Origin: Chloroflexi bacterium RIFCSPLOWO2_02_FULL_71_16
GTDB taxonomy: Bacteria > Chloroflexota > Limnocylindria > P2-11E
Assembly (NCBI GenBank): GCA_001795345.1
Contig: MGON01000115.1
Location: 12,483 to 26,610 of the forward strand
Reading direction: 5' to 3'
DNA: 14,128 nt
Shown here: one piece after another, positions 7,840 to 12,215 of the stretch
Numbering within the stretch: position 1 is the first letter of the stretch
How the letters are laid out: the number at the start of each line of letters is the position of its first letter
Position numbers and translations under genes: made by a program
The notes under the pieces: generated by a model
What the model was told of the DNA's origin: nothing
The model's database searches: none
What the model saw: only the letters and a program-made list of their open reading frames with translations

Positions 7840-8065
7840 GCCTGAGCACCGTGACCGCCCCGCCCGGCTGGCGCAAGAGATATAGGTAGTTTCGCCTAGG
7901 TTATCCGGAGGCGGCCCATCCCGCCCCCAGCGGTTGCAGCCAGGTTCCAACGGCGTTCAGTACGCACGCCCGTGGTATCGCACTACTAGACGCCTTCCCG
8001 GTCGCCAGAGCACCATTCGACCGACCGCCGAACGGGCGGCTAAATGATCGATCGGGAGGGTCTAG
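7840..8065. promoter_or_regulatory. Divergent intergenic region: promoters for the hem operon and the matrixin-like gene
   Basis: This 226-bp gap separates hemA (minus) from the plus-strand secreted-protein gene, so both promoters should lie here. The most AT-rich patch is 7877-7906. On the minus strand it reads TATATC (7884 to 7879), a fair -10 candidate for hemA, without a good -35 at the expected distance. A perfect CCTAGG palindrome sits at 7895-7900 just upstream of it and could be part of an operator, though a 6-bp dyad can be chance. On the plus strand a small hairpin (CCGCC 8025-8029 with GGCGG 8035-8039) precedes the start. I cannot assign exact promoters or a regulator. Confidence 0.4.
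8054..8060 (+). promoter_or_regulatory. Ribosome binding site of the matrixin-like gene
   Basis: GGGAGGG lies 5 nt before the GTG at 8066 and fixes that codon as the start. Confidence 0.75.
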
Positions 8066-8857
8066 GTGCGGCGGATCACGCGTCTCCCATTCGGGATGCT
8101 CTTCGTGGCGGCATTCGTCATCGCCACGTCCATCGCCTTCGCTTCAGACGCGCAGGCGGCCCACCGCTGGGCCAAGTACCACTGGGCGCGCACGTCGAAC
8201 CCGCTGGCGCTGCAGCTCGGCGACAACGTCGGCACGGCCTGGGACGCGAACCTCGCGCAGGCGTCGGGGGACTGGTCCGTCTCGACCGTCCTCGACACGT
8301 CCGTCGTCGCGGGCAGCACGACGGGCAGCACGTGCGCCGCGAAGCAGGGGACCGTCCAGGTGTGCAGCTCGAACTACGGCGCCAACGGCTGGCTCGGACT
8401 CGCGCAGATCTGGATCACCAGGGGCAGCCACATCGCTCAGGGCCTCGCGAAGATGAACGACCACTACTGGACGCCCGAGGCGAACTACGCGTACGCGAAC
8501 GAGGCCGAGCAGCAACACGTCATGTGCCAGGAGATCGGCCACACCTTCGGGCTCGGGCACACGTCCGAGGACGGCAGCTCTCAGAACACCTGCATGGACT
8601 ACTACCACAACACGAGCGACAGCGACCTCACGAGCACGACGCCGAACGCTCACGACTACGACCAGCTCCGGTCGATCTACAAGCACCTCGACCGCTTCAA
8701 CACGTCGGCCGGAGGCGCGAGCGCCGCGGCTGCCGAATGGGTCAGCGGGCATGCTCCCGACGGGACGCCCTTCGGCGCTAGCCCGGCGCGCGGTCACTGG
8801 TACGTCCAGGACCTCGGGAACGGGAGGCTCCTCTTCACTCACGTCTTCTGGAAGTGA
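8066..8857 (+). CDS. Secreted matrixin-like (metzincin-fold) protein with QExxHxxGxxH motif
   Basis: This 263-aa protein has a clear N-terminal signal peptide: basic MRRITR, a hydrophobic core at residues 8-26, and a likely cleavage site after AQAA (residue 32). The region LGLAQIWITRGSHIAQGLAKMND (110-132, shown here only as landmarks LGLAQIW and HIAQG) is matrixin-like. It is followed by CQEIGHTFGLGH (154-165) and a Met-turn-like NTCMDYY (174-180). Metzincin peptidases use HExxHxxGxxH to bind zinc; here the first His is Gln155, while Glu156, His159, Gly162 and His165 are kept. Four cysteines (90, 100, 154, 176) could form disulfides. It is either a divergent peptidase with altered zinc ligation or a non-catalytic relative; substrate unknown. 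It appears monocistronic: own ribosome binding site, own terminator. Confidence 0.87.
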   Translation: MRRITRLPFGMLFVAAFVIATSIAFASDAQAAHRWAKYHWARTSNPLALQLGDNVGTAWDANLAQASGDWSVSTVLDTSVVAGSTTGSTCAAKQGTVQVCSSNYGANGWLGLAQIWITRGSHIAQGLAKMNDHYWTPEANYAYANEAEQQHVMCQEIGHTFGLGHTSEDGSSQNTCMDYYHNTSDSDLTSTTPNAHDYDQLRSIYKHLDRFNTSAGGASAAAAEWVSGHAPDGTPFGASPARGHWYVQDLGNGRLLFTHVFWK

Positions 8858-8872
8858 CCTAGCTTCGCCTGC

Positions 8873-8912
8873 AGGAAGGGGCCCCGGGAAGGACCGGGGC
8901 CCCTTCCTTTCT
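8873..8912 (+). terminator. Strong intrinsic (rho-independent) terminator
   Basis: A perfect inverted repeat pairs 8873-8887 with 8894-8908 (15 bp: AGGAAGGGGCCCCGG against CCGGGGCCCCTTCCT) around the 6-nt loop GAAGGA, followed by TTTCT. It begins 16 nt after the stop of the matrixin-like gene. The T-run is only on the plus-strand side, so it should act in that direction. It also lies 14 nt before the next start codon. Confidence 0.92.
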
Positions 8913-8926
8913 GCGACCATGCGCCT

Positions 8927-9952
8927 ATGGACGAGCTGAAGGTCGTCTGCGTCGGAGGCGGCCTCGGCGCGCCCAGCGTCATGCGCGGCCTCAAGCGCCA
9001 CACCAGCCGCATCACGGGGCTCATCGGCGTGACCGACTCCGGCCGCTCGACCGGCAAGGTGCGCATCGCCCTGGACGTGCCCGCGCCTGGAGACATCCGC
9101 AACGCGATGGTGGTGCTCGCGGAGGGATCGCCCGAGCTCCGCCGCCTGTTCCAGCACCGCTTCCGGACGGACAAGAGCGAGGAGCTGGACGGCATGGCGT
9201 TCGGCAACCTCTTCCTCGCCGCGCTCACGCAGCTGGAGGGGAGCTTCCTCGGTGCGGTCGAGGAGGCCGCGCGCATGCTCGGTGTACGCGGTCGCGTGCT
9301 CCCGGTCACCCTCTACAACACGCACCTCTGCGCCGAGCTCGTGGACGGCAGCGTCGTGGAGCAGGAGGTCAACGTCCGTGCGGTGGGGAAGCCGGCCATC
9401 GCGCGGATATTCCTGAAGGACGGCGAGGTCGAGCCCTGCGCGGGGACGGTGGAGGCCATCGCCGAGGCCGACCTCATCACGCTGGGGCCGGGAAGCCTCT
9501 ACACGACGGTGTGCGCGTGCCTTCTCGTGCCGGAGATCGCGCACGCGATCGCGGAGAGCGACGCGCCGGTCGTGTACATCGCGAACACGACGACGCAGCC
9601 GGGCCAGACGGACGAGCTCGGCCTGGCGGAGCACGTGCGCACCGTGCTCCACCACCTGGGCGGCCGGGGCCTCGACGTGGCGCTCCTGAATGCCGACGCG
9701 CCGCCTGCCGAGCTGCGAGAGCACTACTCCGCGCAGGGCCTGCGCTACCTCGAGCCGACCGAGAACGAGCTCGGGGCGATCCGCGCCCTCGGCGTCGATC
9801 CGGTCCTGGCGCCGCTCATCGACACGTGGTCCGGACCGCGCCGTCTGTGGGAGAAGCTCGACACGATCCGGCACGACGCCGACCGCGTCGGGGACGCGCT
9901 GGTCGCGCTCGTGCGCGAGCGCCGGCGCCCGCGCATCGAGGTCGTGCGCTGA
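8927..9952 (+). CDS. yvcK: YvcK/CofD-family protein (gluconeogenesis-factor type)
   Basis: This 341-aa protein has the Rossmann-like UPF0052/CofD fold signature: VCVGGGLGAPSVMRGLK (residues 7-23), IGVTDSGRSTGKVR (33-46), PGDIRNAMVVLAEG (54-67), GNLFLAALTQLEGSFLGA (93-110), LGPGSLYTT (186-194) and NTTTQPGQTDELGLAEHV. YvcK proteins bind UDP-GlcNAc and influence cell-envelope precursor metabolism and growth on gluconeogenic carbon sources in Bacillus and Mycobacterium. The related CofD transfers lactyl phosphate in F420 synthesis. The GNLFLAAL and PGQTDELG stretches favour YvcK. The usual neighbours rapZ and whiA are not here; argF follows after 8 nt. ATG 8927 is the only sensible start, but no Shine-Dalgarno sequence precedes it, because the terminator hairpin ends 14-19 nt upstream. 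Confidence 0.87.
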   Translation: MDELKVVCVGGGLGAPSVMRGLKRHTSRITGLIGVTDSGRSTGKVRIALDVPAPGDIRNAMVVLAEGSPELRRLFQHRFRTDKSEELDGMAFGNLFLAALTQLEGSFLGAVEEAARMLGVRGRVLPVTLYNTHLCAELVDGSVVEQEVNVRAVGKPAIARIFLKDGEVEPCAGTVEAIAEADLITLGPGSLYTTVCACLLVPEIAHAIAESDAPVVYIANTTTQPGQTDELGLAEHVRTVLHHLGGRGLDVALLNADAPPAELREHYSAQGLRYLEPTENELGAIRALGVDPVLAPLIDTWSGPRRLWEKLDTIRHDADRVGDALVALVRERRRPRIEVVR

Positions 9953-9960
9953 GCGCCGCG

Positions 9961-10896
9961 GTGGTGGGGGCGCGCACGCGTCACTTCACGTCCCTCGCGG
10001 ACCTCGAGCCCGACGATCTGGAGCGGCTGCTCGCGGACGCGGCATCGCTGAAGCGCCACCCGGTCCCCGAGGACGCGCCGCTCCGCGGGCGCTCCATCGC
10101 CATGATCTTCGAGAAGCCGAGCCTGCGCACGCGCCTGTCGTTCGAGATGGCGATGGTCCATCTCGGCGGGCACGCCGCCTACCTCGCGCCGGCGGAGGTC
10201 GGTCTCGGGCGGCGTGAGAGCGTGGCCGACGTGGCGCGGGTAGTGGGCCGGTACGTCGATGCGGTCGTGCTGCGAACGTTCGCGCACGAGACGATCGAGG
10301 AGTTCGCGCGATGGTCGCCGGTGCCCGTGGTGAACGGCCTCTCGGACGTCTCGCACCCGTGTCAGGGGCTGACGGACGTGTTCACCATCCGGCAGCGCAA
10401 GGGGCCCGGCCGCGACGTCACGGTCGCGTACATCGGCGACGGGAACAACGTCTGCCACTCGCTCCTGCTCGGCATCGCGCTCGCTGGGCAGACCCTGCGC
10501 ATCGCGACGCCGGCGGGGTTCGAGCCGCAGCCCCGGTTCCGCGAGCGGGCCGACGCTATCGCGCGCCGCACCGGCGCGCACATCGAGCTGGTGGGCGATC
10601 CGCGCGCCGCGGTGCGCGCCGCGGACGTGGTCTACACCGACGTGTGGACGAGCATGGGCCAGGAGCAGGAGTACGAGCGCAGGCGCCGCGCCTTCCAGGG
10701 ATTCCAGCTGAACGCGGAGCTGCTCGCGCTCGCGCGGCCCGACGCGATCGTGATGCACGACCTTCCCGCGCACCGCGGCGAGGAGATCACCGACGACGTG
10801 ATCGACGGCCCGCAGAGCGCGGTGTTCGATCAGGCGGAGGACCGGCTCCATGCGCAGAAGGCGCTGCTGCGCTGGCTCCTGGGAGGCGGCGGATGA
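9961..10896 (+). CDS. argF: Ornithine carbamoyltransferase
   Basis: ArgF makes citrulline from ornithine and carbamoyl phosphate in arginine synthesis. From GTG 9961 the protein is 311 aa. It shows the carbamoyl-phosphate loop FEKPSLRTRLSFEMA (residues 50-64; the family norm is STRTR), VVGRYVDAVVLRTFAH (94-109), SHPCQGLTD (131-139), VAYIGDGNNVCHSL (155-168), the ornithine loop DVWTSMGQE (227-235) and MHDLPAHRGEEI (265-276). The usual motif there is HCLPAHRGEE; the substrate-contacting Cys is Asp267. The SMG loop supports ornithine rather than aspartate as acceptor. The start is uncertain: CTG at 9949 would give a CTGA overlap with the yvcK stop and sits 7 nt after a GAGG at 9938-9941, whereas GTG 9961 has no obvious ribosome binding site. 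Co-transcription with yvcK is likely. Confidence 0.92.
   Translation: MVGARTRHFTSLADLEPDDLERLLADAASLKRHPVPEDAPLRGRSIAMIFEKPSLRTRLSFEMAMVHLGGHAAYLAPAEVGLGRRESVADVARVVGRYVDAVVLRTFAHETIEEFARWSPVPVVNGLSDVSHPCQGLTDVFTIRQRKGPGRDVTVAYIGDGNNVCHSLLLGIALAGQTLRIATPAGFEPQPRFRERADAIARRTGAHIELVGDPRAAVRAADVVYTDVWTSMGQEQEYERRRRAFQGFQLNAELLALARPDAIVMHDLPAHRGEEITDDVIDGPQSAVFDQAEDRLHAQKALLRWLLGGGG
10881..10886 (+). promoter_or_regulatory. Ribosome binding site of the duplicated CxxC protein gene
   Basis: GGGAGG inside the end of argF, 6 nt before ATG 10893, fixes the start of the next gene. Confidence 0.7.
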
Positions 10897-11381
10897 GCGA
10901 GCGCGTCATCCTGGCGGACTGCTGCGAGGACTGGATCCTCCAGTGGGGCGGCTTCTACCCCGAGGGAGGCGCTTTCGCGTGTCCCGAGTGCGCGACGGAG
11001 TGGACCAAGGCGCGCGGATCCGCGTTCCGCCGCGTCGCGGACGGGCGTGAGTTCGAGCGGCGCGAGCGTCGCGGCCCGCGACCGGGGTCGGCCGGCGGCG
11101 ATGCGGCGGCGTTCCCGTATCTGGCTTCCGTGCACGGCCACGAGCCGAACGTGGAGCGCTGCTGCGCGAAGATCCTGCTCACGCATGGAGCGGCCATGCG
11201 CGAGGGCTCGTTCGTGTGCCCCGTCTGCTCCACGCGCTGGGAGAAGCGCAGCGAGCGGCTCCACGGGCTGCGGGTCCCGGTGTTCGAGCGCGAGGGGCTT
11301 GCAGGACCCCTCACCATCCAGGCTGGACGTACGAGACCATTCCTCGTCAGCGTGTCGGAGTATTCACCGCCGAGGGACTGA
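10893..11381 (+). CDS. Small protein with two CC-x(17-18)-CPxC repeats, function unknown
   Basis: I do not recognise this 162-aa protein. It carries two related half-units: Cys10-Cys11, 18 residues, Cys30-Pro-Glu-Cys33 then ATEW (repeat 1), and Cys90-Cys91, 17 residues, Cys109-Pro-Val-Cys112 then STRW (repeat 2). Each has the hallmarks of a small zinc-ribbon or other four-cysteine metal site, and together they look like an internal duplication separated by an arginine-rich linker (residues 40-75). There is no signal peptide or membrane segment, so it is probably cytoplasmic. The ATG overlaps the argF stop (ATGA) and has a strong ribosome binding site. Metal binding is inferred from cysteine spacing alone; whether it is linked to arginine synthesis is unknown. 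Confidence 0.85.
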   Translation: MSERVILADCCEDWILQWGGFYPEGGAFACPECATEWTKARGSAFRRVADGREFERRERRGPRPGSAGGDAAAFPYLASVHGHEPNVERCCAKILLTHGAAMREGSFVCPVCSTRWEKRSERLHGLRVPVFEREGLAGPLTIQAGRTRPFLVSVSEYSPPRD

Positions 11382-11394
11382 CGAGGCGAGCGAT

Positions 11395-11401
11395 GGAGGG
11401 G
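11395..11401 (+). promoter_or_regulatory. Ribosome binding site of the six-helix membrane protein gene
   Basis: GGAGGGG stands 8 nt before ATG 11410 and supports that start over the long open frame that continues upstream through the CxxC gene. Confidence 0.7.
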
Positions 11402-11409
11402 AAGAACGC

Positions 11410-11997
11410 ATGACGGATCAGGCCGGATCACAGCAGGAGAGCGGGCTCACGGGCGCGCGCCCGATGTCGACGATGGCGGCGGGAGAGCCGCCCATGGCTG
11501 ACGCGGCCGTCGCGACCAGCCCGAGCTTCAACCGGCGCCGGCGCGGAGTTCTAGGCGGCGCGGTCCTGGTCGCCGTCGGCGTCACGTACCTGCTCCCGAC
11601 GCTCGGGATCCCCGACGCGACCTCGTACCTCTTCCTCGCACTGGGCGGCGCGTTCGCGGCCGCGTATCTGACGGGTTTCAGTCCCTACGTCTACCTGGTA
11701 CCGGCGGCGATCCTCATCAGCTTCGGCACCGGTCTCCTGATCCCCGGCTGGCTCGGTCTGCCGCCGGACACGGTCGCGCCGCTCTTCCTGGCCTCGCTCA
11801 CGGTGGGCCTCGCGGCGGTCTTCGTGATCCGGCCCCAGCGCCGGTGGCCGCTGGTGCCGGCCGCGATCTTCGGCCTGGTGACGCTCGCCGAGGTGTTCCG
11901 CATCGCGGATGTCATCCCGGAGGGTCTCCAGCCGCTCTTCGTCCCGCTCATCCTCATCGGCGTAGGCGGCTACCTGATCCTGGCGCCCCGGCTCTAG
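11410..11997 (+). CDS. Six-helix integral membrane protein, LiaI/LiaF-like in style
   Basis: This 195-aa protein begins with a polar, probably disordered 40-residue segment, then FNRRRRG and about six hydrophobic helices at residues 46-64, 71-90, 94-113, 122-140, 146-165 and 173-192. The pattern basic cluster, G-x-L-x-G-x-x-L-V-A-V-G-V, then a short turn with paired helices recalls the small membrane domain of LiaI/LiaF-like and DUF5668-type proteins; this is similarity by eye only. No enzymatic motif or extracellular domain is seen. It starts 28 nt after the CxxC gene and is probably in the same transcript. If the LiaF-like reading is right, a role in envelope stress sensing is conceivable. 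Confidence 0.83.
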   Translation: MTDQAGSQQESGLTGARPMSTMAAGEPPMADAAVATSPSFNRRRRGVLGGAVLVAVGVTYLLPTLGIPDATSYLFLALGGAFAAAYLTGFSPYVYLVPAAILISFGTGLLIPGWLGLPPDTVAPLFLASLTVGLAAVFVIRPQRRWPLVPAAIFGLVTLAEVFRIADVIPEGLQPLFVPLILIGVGGYLILAPRL

Positions 11998-12215
11998 GCC
12001 AGGCGGCAGAGCCGACCCTTACGTACGCGGGGGCCTGCGGCTCCGCGCTGTCACCCCCCCGGGCGGCCCCATATCGAAGCGTTAGCGCCTGCACGCTTGC
12101 CGAGCGCCTTGAGACCCCCCTGAAGCCACGTGGCCGGACCAGCCCGGGATAGTGCCGGTGGCCCTATCGCCCGGTCGCTGAACAGTTCGTGGGGAGAGCG
12201 AGGGAGGAGGCCAGG
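11998..12215 (+). other. Intergenic region before the FecR-domain gene
   Basis: This 218-bp stretch holds no credible gene. It contains two C-runs (12053-12060 and 12115-12120), a weak hairpin (AAGCGT 12077-12082 with ACGCTT 12093-12098), and an imperfect dyad around 12142-12174 (CCGG and GATAG against CTATC and CCGG, with a 2-nt bulge). Neither hairpin has a T-run, so I do not call a terminator. The length and the strong ribosome binding site at its end suggest that the FecR gene has its own promoter here, but I cannot point to -35 and -10 boxes. Confidence 0.45.
12201..12210 (+). promoter_or_regulatory. Ribosome binding site of the FecR-domain gene
   Basis: AGGGAGGAGG, the strongest Shine-Dalgarno sequence in the window, lies 5 nt before GTG 12216 and decides that start. 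Confidence 0.8.

Noticed and set aside
8144..9874. A 576-codon minus-strand open frame opposite the matrixin-like and yvcK genes
   Set aside because: It spans two well-supported plus-strand genes and the terminator. Its sequence is the Arg/Val/Glu-rich shadow expected in high-GC DNA.
8927..9952. Reading the YvcK-family gene as cofD of F420 synthesis
   Set aside because: The two share a fold, but the GNLFLAAL and PGQTDELG stretches fit YvcK better, and no F420 genes (cofE, cofC, cofG/H) are nearby. CofD stays a minor alternative.
12142..12174. An imperfect dyad as a terminator after the membrane protein gene
   Set aside because: The stem is bulged and there is no T-run on either side. It is noted only in the intergenic description.
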